Below are positions 11,343 through 22,997 of a DNA stretch of 64,000 bases, one piece after another. Under the pieces are notes generated by a model. That model saw only the letters and a list, made by a program, of their open reading frames with translations, did no database searches and was not told the DNA's origin. Position 1 is the first letter of the stretch, and each line of letters begins with the position of its first letter. The translations under genes were made by a program, and so were the position numbers. This DNA comes from Erythrophleum ivorense (Eukaryota > Streptophyta > Magnoliopsida > Fabales > Fabaceae), in assembly GCA_026724425.1 (NCBI GenBank), contig JAIUCV010000023.1, positions 930,001-994,000 on the forward strand, read 5' to 3'.

Positions 11343-11900
11343 TTATGCTTCAAATGGAGCAATCACTTGCTTAATTTGGAGGTTACAAGTGTGAGATCTA
11401 GTACGAACAAAAGTGGTTTGTTTCCAATGAAAATTTGATGAGTTTCCAATGACAAAAACATGATTAGAACAAGGAGAAGCTTGCTTCAATTCCAAAATGA
11501 TGTATGACAATATGGGATGAATAGGGAAAAAGGGAAGAGAGAGAACAAGGACAAAGATGTAGAAGAAATAAAAGGGAAGGAGAAAGAAGAGAGGGGGTGA
11601 TGCAGAGGCTTTGAAAATACTTTTATTATCAATCAAGGCTATATTGCCTTTAGTATAGCTACCAAAAGCTTTATATAAAGCCTAAGAGATAACTCAAAAT
11701 AATTTAAGGATAAAAATAATATCAAATCCTAATAAAAGATAATTATTAAAACTTAACAAAAAGACAATTAAGCTGATAACTAATGAAATTCAAAATAAAA
11801 CAAATAAAATAAATAAGTGAAAAATACAAAAGATTAAAATATTTCTAAACAAAGGTTTTCTATGCCTATAATAGATTTTCAATAATTTCCCACTAGTCCA
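11343..11900 (-). repeat. 5' LTR remnant of the chromovirus
   Basis: Direct repeat of 2700-3210. The minus-strand frames at 11636-11343 and 2897-2715 begin with nearly the same peptide (IDNKSIFKASA against IDNKSIFRASA), which reflects shared LTR DNA rather than a gene. The same purine-rich tract and CTTTATATAAAGCCTAAGAG landmark occur. No convincing tRNA primer-binding site was found next to it. Confidence 0.65.
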
Positions 11901-11929
11901 CTTTTAGAATCATAACCAAATTAGCTGAG

Positions 11930-12700
11930 TTTATATTCAAGAGTGATAAACTTTGTGCAAAAAATTGCTTAACCGTACAGCACACCTTCTGCCCTACTTT
12001 ATCCCATGTTTTATTTTTTGTAGAACATTCCCAAAAATCCATTAGGTTTAAGGGCCTTTAATAATATTTCATTTTCCTTGTCCTTAATTATTGATTCCAC
12101 AAAATCTAGTACATAAGAGAGGTCCCTATTACTATTAGAAGAAAACATATCATCATAACAAATTTTCAAAAGACTTCCCAATTTGGTCTTGATTGCCTAT
12201 CCAAGAACCATTCCTTAACTTTAAGTTGAGAATTTTATTCCTCTGCCTCTTTTGTATTGTTACTATATGGAAAAAAAACCTTGCATTCCTATCACGACAC
12301 TTTATTCATTGAATCCTTGTCCTCTATGGTTAATATTTCTCCTCTTTTTTCATGTCATTTCAATCTATTTTGTCAATTCTGTAGCTTTGGATGCTTTCTC
12401 TTCATCCCATTCTCCCTTGTAACACACTTTGAATTGTGCCAACAGATCATTTACCACTTTCCTAGTATTTGGGAATTCCACATTACTCCACTTAATCAAC
12501 AATTGTTTTGCCCTTTCTAAATTGTCTAGGAAACTTCTTATAATATTGCATTGATCCTTTTCCTTGTTGACCTAGTTTTGTAGATATGACAAGGTTTCAT
12601 CTCATCATTTCTTAATGTTATTCTTTTAACTCTATTGTGTCACCAAAAAATTAAAGAGAAACATATAATGTAATAATATTTTTTTAAAAAAAATACTATT
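11930..12700 (-). pseudogene. LINE ORF2 fragment (linker between endonuclease and RT)
   Basis: Minus-strand frames give QKRQRNKILNLKLRNGSWIG followed by NQDQIGKSFENLL, then DLSYVLDFVESIIKDKENEI and LLKALKPNGFLGMFYKK. This is the conserved stretch of plant L1-type LINE ORF2 between the endonuclease and the first RT motifs (including the P-G-x-D-G-like block, here PNGFLGMF). Stops and shifts are frequent. The plus-strand open frame at 12257-12520 is a shadow. It is only a fragment, without endonuclease core or RT palm. Confidence 0.7.
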
Positions 12701-13350
12701 TCTTATTTTAGTATCCTTAAGCTACTATAAGAAAAAAGGAAAGAAGAAAGCAATAGTTAACTAATGAAAGATAATATAGGATGTTGTAAACATTTCTTTT
12801 ATAACTCACTTTACTTCTTGTTGCATAATAACAAATTTTTTTTTTTAAATGTTGCAACCTTCTTAAGTAGTTTATTTTCTTGGTAATCTTGTTAAAGAGT
12901 TCCTTTATTTTCCTATGATGCCTTAAATATTTTCTTATAATATTCAATTTTTTTCCTTTTTTATTCATCTTAATTATTTGTTTATGTAAGATTCTAATTA
13001 AATTTATTTTTATAGAAAAACTAGTTGTATACTCATCATGTATTCAGTTATTATGATTTATTATTTGCTCATTAAGTTTTGTGACTCACCCCCTAACTTT
13101 TAAACATTTCAAATAGTAGAATTAGAGTTGATTCATCTTTTTTAGCTTAGTCTAAGAGATATTAGTAGTGGTGAGCCTTAATTTGGTTCACGTGGGCATT
13201 TGATGTTTTATTGTTTTGTTAAACTAAATATATTTTGTATATTATATTCTAGATATGGCTCTATTTGTCTACATGCAAGATCCCCATCCCTTTTGATATT
13301 GTTAGTTAATAGAAAATTGAGAGCAAAGCTTTCTTTGATGTAAATACTAG
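12700..13350. other. AT-rich sequence, nothing recognised
   Basis: Very AT-rich with poly-A/T runs (12675-12700, 12836-12846). No domain, repeat pair or RNA gene was seen. Confidence 0.5.
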
Positions 13351-13354
13351 GGTT

Positions 13355-13625
13355 AATTGTTTGTAGAAAATTTGGGATGCCTTAATTTTAGGGGATGTTA
13401 TCAAAATTTCTACAAAAAGTTGAAGGTGAATCTGTTATGAAATTAAAGGATTAAAATTGTGGTACTGAATTTCTAAATGAGAAATGTTCTTATTTGCAAT
13501 GCCTCTAATTGCCTTTAGGTTTTATGTTGAGAAAGTTTGAGGTTCATTTATTTAGTTAAGCTTACATATGTGAGGTTTATAGTGTATATCATGCCATTTA
13601 CAATGTCAGTTTGGAGGTGTGATAA
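13355..13625 (-). repeat. Start of a hairpin-bearing LTR (family H), minus orientation
   Basis: The minus strand near 13625 reads TTATCACACCTCCAAAC, a worn form of the TGTCACACCCCAAA start seen at 45188 and 43869. About 200 bp further in, the arms TTTGTAGAAAATTTG (13360-13374) and CAAAATTTCTACAAA (13402-13416) form a stem-loop equivalent to those at 43701, 45363 and 59641. The remainder of this LTR is not delimited. Confidence 0.55.
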
Positions 13626-13629
13626 TTCG

Positions 13630-14400
13630 ATTAAGGATCATAGCAACCATAAGGAGAAACCATTATAACAACCAAAACAATGTGCAAAAGTGCTAGAGTA
13701 AGAAGTGTAGATCCCTCCCAAAACATGAACGACCTTGAAGAAGCAAAAAGGCATTGTGAAGACCTTGATTCAAAATTTAAAAAAAAAAAACTTGCATAGT
13801 AAATGGACAAGAATGATTTTTAATTAGAAATAAAAAGTGATAGCCAACATATAATTTTTTTTATCATTTTCTCTTAAGAGTAATCAAAATTAAAGAAATA
13901 TAAAAATAAAAATCTAGCCAATGGTAAATTGTTGGAAATTAATAATATTGTAGTGATGATAGCTAGTATGGGGCTGCTCAGTCATAACTATTTGCATTGA
14001 CCCAATCTACTCTAAGTCACTTCTAGAAAGCTGATAAATGTTATTTTTATATCTTCTATTCCTCTTAACTTAGAGTTTTTTGATGATTAAATATGACTTT
14101 TGGATTTTAATTAGATGAGATTTTATTTTAAAAGCTACTTTTGCAGTTTAGGAATTTATTTGCAAAATTATTGAATTTTAATGTTTAAATTTCTTTAAAT
14201 GATTTTGTGAATTTTTTCTATTAAATATTTCCTATTAATTGTGCAGATTTTTAATAGGTAATTGGAGCTTGAATAGAAAATTGAATTGAAGAAGAGCAAG
14301 AGAAGAGATAGGCTTCAAGTGTGTTAGTGTGCAATCTCAAGAGGAAATAATTTCCACAATTTGAATGCATTTGTTTGTAAGAATATAAAATTAAAAAAAA
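13630..14400. other. AT-rich sequence, nothing recognised
   Basis: Includes a poly-A run near 13780 and long T/A-rich stretches. No gene or repeat pair could be assigned. Confidence 0.45.
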
Positions 14401-15330
14401 AAGAATAAAAAAATGAATGAGATGAATGAGCTGCGATTTAAGCATACACACATGAGCTATCCACGTGGCCACATTACACTTCAACCACATGCACACCTTT
14501 CATCTACATGCATTATCACACTCTCACACTTTCACTCACAAATCACTCGAGCACACTACCACTCATGGGTTCACATTTAAAGAGGAGGTTAACACGAAGA
14601 AGAAGCTACATGAAGAAGGAAGCAGCCTAGTTTTTAGAGTGGCAGAATGTGGAAAAGACAAAGCATGCACCAGTTCTACGTGGCAAAGAAAGCAACATAA
14701 AAGAGGAGTAGCAAGGAATAGTAGAGAATGAGCTGGGGAGGAGTCCAAGCCACAAACACACACCCATGTAGAACAGAGAGTGCATGGGTGTCTAGACGTG
14801 GGGGCTTCTTGGGGAGAAAAGAAAACACTACAACAGCTACAAGAAGCTACATGGAAAAGGTATAGAATGAAAGAAGAAGCTACGCTCTGGACTCCAAGAA
14901 TAGCATGAAGCATGTAGCTCGAGTTGAAGAAGTTACGTGGAATGAGGGACTTGAGAAAAAGCGAGCTGGAGTTGAGAACAAAGCAAACAAACACACGAGG
15001 CAGCAATACAAAACAGAGGAAGAAGAATGAGCTGCATGTGAGACAAGGAAGCTACGGGTTTTTGGATGAGAGGGGGTAACAGAACACGTAGAATTAAATG
15101 AACACATGAGCAACACGTGATGAAGGAGAAGCGATAATAATGACATGATGAGAGCTGGAGATTGGAAGAAAAGGAGAACGTAAAAATAATGGGAGCTAAA
15201 TCACATGGGAAGCTTGGGCAAAATGAAAAGAAGAAGCAACGTGGAATATTATAAAGGAAATAAAATGGGACCCACACTAATTCATATTAAGAAGAAAAAG
15301 CTACGGGCAATTGGCAAAAGAAGGAGCACC
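14400..15330. repeat. Purine-rich degenerate repeat tract with recurring AGCTACGTGG-like words
   Basis: Variants of GAAGAAGCTACGTGG or GAAGCTACATGG recur irregularly, for example near 14600, 14845, 14875, 14925, 15045, 15230 and 15300. The plus strand is strongly purine-rich. That bias creates several overlapping minus-strand open frames (14563-15006, 14880-15146, 14933-15277) rich in Ser, Phe, Leu and Cys. They have no recognisable domain and differ by frame, so they are treated as composition artefacts. The tract may be part of a retroelement leader or LTR, but no partner copy was found in the window. Confidence 0.5.
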
Positions 15331-16910
15331 TGAAACTATTAAAAAAACACATGAGAAGGGCATCCATTCAACCACACATAGGGGGGATCAATCGTCATTT
15401 TCATCCATCGAATAAATCACTCACATACACTCCACGCCGTAGCTTCATCCTCATCCTCTCCATGCCATTTCCTCCATTTTTCTCACCTCCATCCATTCTC
15501 CAATGAAGCATTAACTCTCAACTTGTGATTACCTTAGAAGAAGTCCTTGGAGAAACTTGAATCTATAGAGATATCAAAGGAGTTTTGGCTAAAAATTTCT
15601 TACTTTTTTATACTTTTTTTTTTCTTGTACATGCTTGATTGAGATGTATTTGATTAGAAATTTGTGTAATTGTAATTAGTGACTAGTTAAACACTAATTA
15701 AAAAACCATCTTGTTGATTAATTGATTAGATTAAACACTGATTTTTTTTTATTTTTTCTTTAATTTCCTATATATGCCATCAAGGTGTTCGATGAAGTGC
15801 ATGTGTGAGATTATGTGCTTGATTGTTTGATTTGCGGATTTTTTAGTGTTTAGTTAGTTAATTAAAAATTTTAGAATAATAATTTAAAAGCTAATTAATC
15901 AATTAATCAATTAAATTGAGTGTACATTGATCTTAAAGACAAGAATTGACAATTTGATGTGGGATTGAGGTTTCAATTCAATATTAAATTGTTAATCCCT
16001 TGATTATTGCATGGTAACTCAAGGTACATTGTTATGACACAATTAGGGACTCTTTGACTAGAATTAACATAATTGAATTAGAATAAGGATAGTGGATACT
16101 AAGGGACGAATCCAAAACTAGTCATAAGTCTATCATTCACCCATTAGTTCATGCAATTAGGAACTTTATTTCAATTAAATTCTAGTTAGTTTGATTATAC
16201 CAAAACCCCCTAAATAAGATAGTTTTGGGATCCTCTAATACTTAGAAAGCCCAATTAAACATTGAATTATATTTTTAAGGGAGATGACCTAGGTTGTGCC
16301 ACTAGCTATAAAATTAATCCAACCTAGTTTTATTTGAGATTGTGCGACACAATCATCAAAGGCCCAATAGACTTAATGACTATGATTCTGGAGTTTTTAC
16401 TTTAGAAACTAAAATAGCAAATTGTCTAAATTACTTGAAACAAAACATTTCTAACAGGGTGAGGCATTTTGATCAAGTAGTTTTTATGGCTTGATTGGGC
16501 AAATTAACTTGATTATCATCATTAGTGCATCATCTAGAAAACTTATAATAAAGACCCTTATAACACAAGAAAGGGATTCAAAATCCATCTCACTTAACTC
16601 TATCTTACTAAGCCTAAGAGATATAGTTTTGCTTTGATCCCTCTCAAAAGACCTCTCTGTAATGTAAATCATCATCATTTTCATCTCTTATTCCCCTTGG
16701 TTCCTTCTTCATCTAAATCATAATCTCTTAAGCCAAAACAATAATTGATCCTTATACATACATGCTTCTCACTTTTGCATCCTGTTTGAGATTTGCAGCA
16801 AAATAAGTTAAATGTGCAACAAGAGAATAGCTCTTTTGCTCATCAAAAAATGAAGGCACTTGTCAATTCTTTTGAGTTTGATTCTTACATAGTACGTTCT
16901 AAATGGGATG
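15330..16910. other. Intergenic sequence, nothing recognised
   Basis: Starts with a CT-rich segment (15420-15500) and continues as AT-rich sequence. No coding domain or repeat pair was identified up to the TSD of the next solo LTR. Confidence 0.45.
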
Positions 16911-16915
16911 CACTA

Positions 16916-19900
16916 TGTAATTACATATTTATCTAGCCTTCTTTATTCATATCTTAGTTTCCTTCCCTTGGTATAACCAGTTTTCCAAGAAAAATTCAAT
17001 AAAAATATTGCATTATTTTGCGTCATGTAGTACTTAGATTTTTTGTTTTGCATTCTGTAGACCATATCAACTCACCCATATCATTCTCCAATTAAATTAC
17101 ATTCATAAAACTTAAAACCATCTCAAAATGTCACAAGAATCCCAAGTTCATAGCATATAAACACAAAAATCGGGTGTTCAGTTTTGGGTTTTGCTACCAG
17201 ATTTATAGTGCAAATTTTGAAAAATCATAACTAAATTTAGAAAATTTGAATTAAGCACACTATATATTCTGGAAAGTTACAGATGTTAGCTTTAGTCTAA
17301 AAATAAGTCTAGATCAAAATAGCCATGTTTAGCCATTAAAAATCGATGGAATAGTATCAAAGGTATTGTTGCATTACTAGTACTGACTCCAAACTTCAAA
17401 AATTCATATATCTCTGCTTAGACCTCTAAATGAGATGATCTTAGTTGCCATAGAAATCTTATTATGCATAGTTTATGCTTGTAAAATTTTATAAGCATTG
17501 GACATAATTTGGCCCTCGAATGATATAGGAGAAGAAACTAACCATATGAACAATAACCATATTAGTTTAACAGCTTTTTTGCAACTTTGAAAATTCATAA
17601 TTAATTCTCTAGATCTCCAAATAATTTAGTCTTTATTTTTTCAAAAAGATCTAGATAAGATCTATATGCATGCCAAATTTCATGAAAAAATTCGTTCATT
17701 TAGTCAGTTTGTGATATAAGGTTATAAAATGCCACTTTTATACCTCCTTAAAGGTCAAACATGGTTCAATTTTTCTTCTAGCTTTTCTAGGGCCACTTGA
17801 GTACTTGAGAAAGCATCAAAATAACCTACTAAACATGTCTTATAGGTCCAAACATCCAAATCTCACAAATTCACTCTCCCACTTGATGATGTACACAATG
17901 AACATACATGCTCATCTTGGCCATTTAATGTAAAAAACATTCAATATTATTCATATGCCTATAAGTCTCATACATATATCACATATCCATATAATTACAC
18001 ATGTTTAGAAGGTTATACATCATATACATCATAGGAATACATCATTTGACAACAAAATGAGTAAGTAGCAACTCCTTTGTCAATCTTCTTGCTCTTAAGT
18101 GTGGTGGCTCCCATTTCTTAGTTTACTTAGTCCACCTAAACATGTTAGACAATGGGGAGAGAAAAGTGAGATTCTAAAAATCCCAATAACTCTTACCCCT
18201 TTCAAACACACATAATGGATGCCATTTTCAAGTCTAAAAATGTAGGTATTGCTATCTTAAAATTCATAGACATACATAAAACATTTCCTTCATTCAAGAA
18301 GTCACATATAACATACATAGACTTGTCAAGACAATGGTTTAGCCTCACTCATTTCTCAAGGGATTTTTGACTAAATTTCACTATTCTAGAGACTTTTAGC
18401 TTTGTCTTACCCATTTATAAAGACTTTTGGCTCATCCTTACCCTATCTAAGGGACTTTTGGCTTCACCAAATTCCTACAAGCCAAAATATGTTCATAAAA
18501 CATCTTTCAAACACATAAACAAGGCATCATGATACCATGGCATGTACATATACTCTAGAAACATTTTTTATAGCTTAAACATACACACACACATTTAAAG
18601 ACAAGAAAATATCTAAACATACATGAGAGAAAGGAGAGAGAACTACATTATATGTAAGAACACACTTTTCTCTTTGGACTTTTTTCCTCTCCCTCGGCCA
18701 AACACCCACAAGGAGGTGGAACTTGATTTCTTTGGCCTAAACACGTCGAATGGGATCTAATTACACTTTAAGGACAATCTCTAATGCCACACACACTTCA
18801 GAAAAACTTTGGGACTCATATGGTTTAATTATAGTTCCATAAAGCACCTAATGAAGCAACACCAAGAATTCATGATCTTGCCTCCATTCTTTCCTTCTAT
18901 CTATGGTTCTTGACTCTATTTAGACTCCTTGGAGCCATTACACAATGTATTTGAGGAGTCTAGCTATTAGTTACTTCTTTAATTTTTATTATAGAACCTA
19001 TAGATCTGTCTCATTATCCATGACTCCTAAAATTTGTTCAAAGCTTCCGCTTATACTCTCCCATCATATATAAACAAAACTAGGCTTAGAAGAAATTAAA
19101 ACACTCCCTTTGTGCTTCTTCTAGTCTAGGCCAAGGCATGACTTCTTCTTGGCACCAAGGAAGTTGTTTTGTTTTCTTTGATGGGAGATACATGTGGGAG
19201 GCTCCCTTGATGTCTTAAGGACTCATACAAACTCTTAAACACCTTAAATTATGGCTAGAAACTTTCTTACAAACCAAAGTGCAACTAAAACCTTAAGTTA
19301 TGTATCTTGCAAATTCATGTTTATTTCTTTGTTCTCTTTGCATATTCTTGTTTTCTATACTCTAATTCTTAAGATTCACTCTTGGTTTGGTTCAAAACTC
19401 ATCCCCCCTTGGCTGTCCTAGGAGTGGCCAAACCACGCATCCATGGAGTCAAGAAGAAGCAAGCATGGAAACAAGTAAGTTACCTTGGTTTTCTAGTTTT
19501 CCTTGGATGCTCTTTCTTTTGCTTTGGTTCTCCTCCTCAAATTCAAACTTCTCCCCTTTGGCCTAAGCTCAAAATAGAACCAAATACCTCAATATAACTA
19601 TGGGAAGAAGGAGGAGAAGGAGGAGAAAAAGTTTACTAAAGGAAAGATTAGGAAATTCCATGAAATTCATACCTTTTGCTTGGCTTTTTCTTTGCCCTTT
19701 TTCCCTTCCCTTGTGTGCCTTTCTCCCTTGGTCTCACTCTTTGTTTTGGGTAGATGAAAGGTCGATTAAGTGAGGAGAAGAGTGGGGCACATCATTTAAA
19801 TAAGAAGGGATTAAAATAGTTTTAAGAAAATTCCATATACATCCCGTCTTTTTGGCATTTTTGTTTTAGGCTCATTTTAACTCCTTTTTTAGAATCATAT

Positions 19901-20353
19901 TTTTCATAATAAAATTTAGATTCTCAATCTTATAAAATGCTTTTGGAATCACTCAATTTGGAGCTAAAACCTTCTTGAAAGAAATGGTCAAAGTTCGAGT
20001 CAACTGTTGTTAAAAATCGTATACTGAACGGGTTTTAATTGTCCTAGGAATCCCATGATTTTTAGGGTCTCTGAGAACACCGAAAAGCTCAAAATTTTCA
20101 TTTAAAAAGTTATCCTATGAATATTCTAAAAATATCTTGAAATTACAAAAATACTATTATATTCCATAACTATTTCATTAAATTCTGTCTGGTTATTATG
20201 GCTCTAATTTCAGGATACCTCTAGCCTCCCATTTTTATTATTTGATGTGTAAATTATTATCCTAATTTTTCTAGAGCTTAATTCTCTTATTTTGGAGGAC
20301 TTGTTTTTAATACATGTTCATTTTTGTCATTTTTACGAAAACTGGACATTACA
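16916..20353. mobile_element. Solo LTR of family N (copy A), with TSD CACTA
   Basis: 3438 bp starting TGTAATTACATATTTATC and ending GGACATTACA. The 5 bp on each side are identical: CACTA at 16911-16915 and at 20354-20358. Inverted termini of the TG...CA type plus a 5-bp duplication are the mark of LTR retrotransposon integration, and the absence of any internal domain marks it as solo. The sequence is colinear with the copies at 49979-53558, 48781-55813 and 48652-59101, and with the reverse complement of 32373-35744. It contains the tandem GACTTTTGGC motif at 18340-18470. Its transcriptional direction is not certain. Confidence 0.88.
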
Positions 20354-20358
20354 CACTA

Positions 20359-22800
20359 GCTACAATATGGCAAGGGTAGATATGTAGTATACTTAGTATC
20401 CATTGTTTACAAGTTATGATATTGGAATATCTAATCCCATTTGCTTCCCTAGATTTTGTCTCTTAGTATTAGCCAACATAGTGCTTTCGTGATTGGTATT
20501 TTTTTTGGATCTCTACACATTTCACGGTTCTATTAGAAATTCCTTTTACCTTTATCATATTTTAGCTTGGTATTTTTATAATATTTTGACCCAATAATTC
20601 AATTCTTTCATGTTTACCTAATAGCATATTGCCCCATGGACTAAAAGTACATAGTATACAAGAAAGTATTGTTTCCACAATTTTACCACTCACTAAATCT
20701 ATTTCACTTAACACTGTGTCATGGAGTTAAGGTACAAAGTATGCAAGAAAGCATACTATCACTTAGTTTCCCTTACAATATTGGGCTTTTGCAATATTTA
20801 ACATGCCATTTTATGAATTAATGGACTATTTAGTACATAGAATTATTGGATATAAAAATAAAAATAGTAGTTGAAATGGATGGCAAGTGTCTTCATAGCC
20901 TTGCATTTTAAAAAATTAATAATAAAATAAAAGAAGAAACACTATTAGAATAATGATAATAAAAATTATAATAAGCTTTGCAAAAAAAAAAAAAACCTCT
21001 ATCTTCCCTTTTCTTTAATGCTAAAACCTTGAATGATCCTTTCCATTCTTCGATTATAGGGTTTATGCTTGATAGACACTATCAAGTAACACATTTTGAT
21101 GAAAGATATGAACTCTACCTTTTGAGAAAATATTGAGTTATCAACAATAAACAAGAAAAACATTTTGAATGGTTAATTTGTCATCAAAGGTGCCTAAAAA
21201 CCATTAGTTCATTATCTAATAGATTTTATTCCTTCTAATACTTTATCCAAGAATAATCTGTAGTTATATTTAATTTTTTTATCAATTTATATTTAATATA
21301 TTTTTTATTTTTTACTTATGAAAAAAATGAAGATGTATAATGATTCTTTTTTTTAGATTTATTTTCATTACAGAGATAATTTTCTTTCTTTATATTAACT
21401 AAAAATAAAAATAAAAAAGGAGAAAAATACCATAAATGGCAAGGAGATGGTTACTTTCTTATGTAGTTTAAATACAATTCTAGTTTCTTTAATGTTGTCT
21501 AAATTTTAATTTGGTTCATTATTTTACCTGAATATTTAATTTTTAATGTTTGAAAATAAAAGATTTAAAATTTTCATCTCAATTTTGTCCGTGTAGTGAC
21601 GAAAATTGACATTGTTGTATTTAACTTGAATAGATACATGCAATTTTTAATCAAGTGAAATATTTTAGTTTTTAGTCAAATTTTAAAAAATAAATTAAAA
21701 TAATTAAGTGACTAAAATATAAGAATTATACTTAAATGTAATTTCTTATATTGTTGTTATTAAATTTTTAATTAAAAATAACAAACATATAATTTTTAAT
21801 TAAAATATAATAAATGTATAATTTAATTGAAAAATACAAAAAATCATACATATATGATTTATTATTAAAAAACATATATCTATAATGATTTAATTAAAGA
21901 ATTTTATAATAACAATATAAAAAATAATATATAAATTTTTTTCAAAATATAATTTCATTTCATTACATGAGTCCACGTGACTCGTGGTAGAGATGAATCC
22001 TTCATAGTTCTTATGCGACTACAAAGGTGCAGTTAGGTTAAATTTTGGCATTTTATTCATTTTTTGATTTAGAGGTTATAAAATTTAAGTATGAAAATTT
22101 TAAAAAATATATATAATTAAAAAGTTAAAAAGTATAACTATAATGAAGAATTACACTTTAAAATTTTTTATTGTATTATATAGTTAAAATTTTTGTTGTT
22201 GTTGTATAGTTAAAATCTTTAAAGTGTTTTTTTTTTCATATTTATTATTTTTTACCTCCTAAGTACATTTTTAATCTTTATACTTAAATTTTATCATCCC
22301 TAACCCCAAAAGAAAAAATTCAAAAATTGGCCTGCCTGCATAAGTATCCATTCTGGACTCATGTCATGTGCGTATACAAAATATGTTTGTGTAATTGTAA
22401 ACTAGTGTCAACTATAATATCATTTATTCTGTTACAATATATAAATGAAATTAAAATAAAAATAATTTTACAAAAAAAAAACTTAATAATTAAAGACAGC
22501 AGTACTAGCTTAACCAAAATTGAAGAGACCACCTAAGAAACAAAGAGAAAAAATAAAAATTAAGGACCACAAAACTAACATATATTTTATGGATCTTACA
22601 TTTTAAAATTATTTTAGATGATCAAAGAACTTAATATTTTAAATATTATGACAATAATTAATAACTTTAAAAAATTTTAATGATAATATTTTTATGCTAT
22701 AACAAACTACGGTTCTAATTAGTAAATGTTATACGAAAAAAATTATTGTTAATAATAGTTTTATTTATATTCAAAAGATCTTAAAACTTAAAATATAAAA
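20359..22800. other. AT-rich intergenic sequence upstream of the DUF641 gene
   Basis: No coding domain or transposon landmark was recognised. Long A/T runs dominate (20980-20996, 21290-21360, 21660-21960, 22080-22240). The distal promoter of the downstream gene would lie at the right end. Confidence 0.5.
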
Positions 22801-22997
22801 TATAAAATCTTTTAAAATAAATAATTTAATTCCATGTTACCAATTGTAATTTTACCCGATAAAAAGCCTTCAGCATTATTTTTACCGCAAGACTGTCCGA
22901 ACAGATTCACCGTTTTCTCCTTGTAGAGATATCTTCACCGACCTTGACTACTTCACTGTCTCTCCCAAGACTCATGAGCAGCGAACCTCCGGCTAAG
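22801..22997 (+). promoter_or_regulatory. Probable core promoter and first (leader) exon of the DUF641 gene
   Basis: A sharp change from AT-rich sequence to mixed CT-rich sequence occurs at about 22880. A TATAAAATC-like box lies at about 22801 and is only a possibility. The segment ends GGCTAAG followed by GTACAG at 22998, a good plant splice donor. It contains one ATG (22974) that opens an 8-codon frame, MSSEPPAK, up to the donor. The most economical reading is a 5' leader exon spliced to an acceptor just before the CDS, for example TTGCAG at 26530-26535. A separate small gene is the alternative. Confidence 0.45.

Larger units (their letters stand above)
2700..11900 (-). mobile_element. Degenerate Ty3/gypsy chromovirus with nested insertion
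   Basis: A minus-strand element whose domains run in Ty3/gypsy order from high to low coordinates: gag (7080-7600), zinc knuckle (6754-6870), protease (6427-6660), reverse transcriptase (5397-5909), RNase H (4790-5270), integrase zinc-binding region and core (3740-4700), chromodomain (3241-3440). Direct repeats at about 2700-3210 and 11343-11900 flank it and are read as its LTRs. A C-terminal chromodomain after integrase defines the chromovirus branch; the clade is not resolved. Stops and frameshifts break every domain, so it is dead. A family T LTR (7952-9600) lies between gag and the 5' LTR and is probably a later insertion. Confidence 0.85.

Noticed and set aside
12257..12520. 87-codon plus-strand open frame
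   Set aside because: Antisense shadow of the minus-strand LINE fragment.
14563..15277. Overlapping minus-strand open frames of 88-147 codons
   Set aside because: They come from purine bias of the plus strand, lie in different frames over the same DNA, and show no domain or codon-phase signal.
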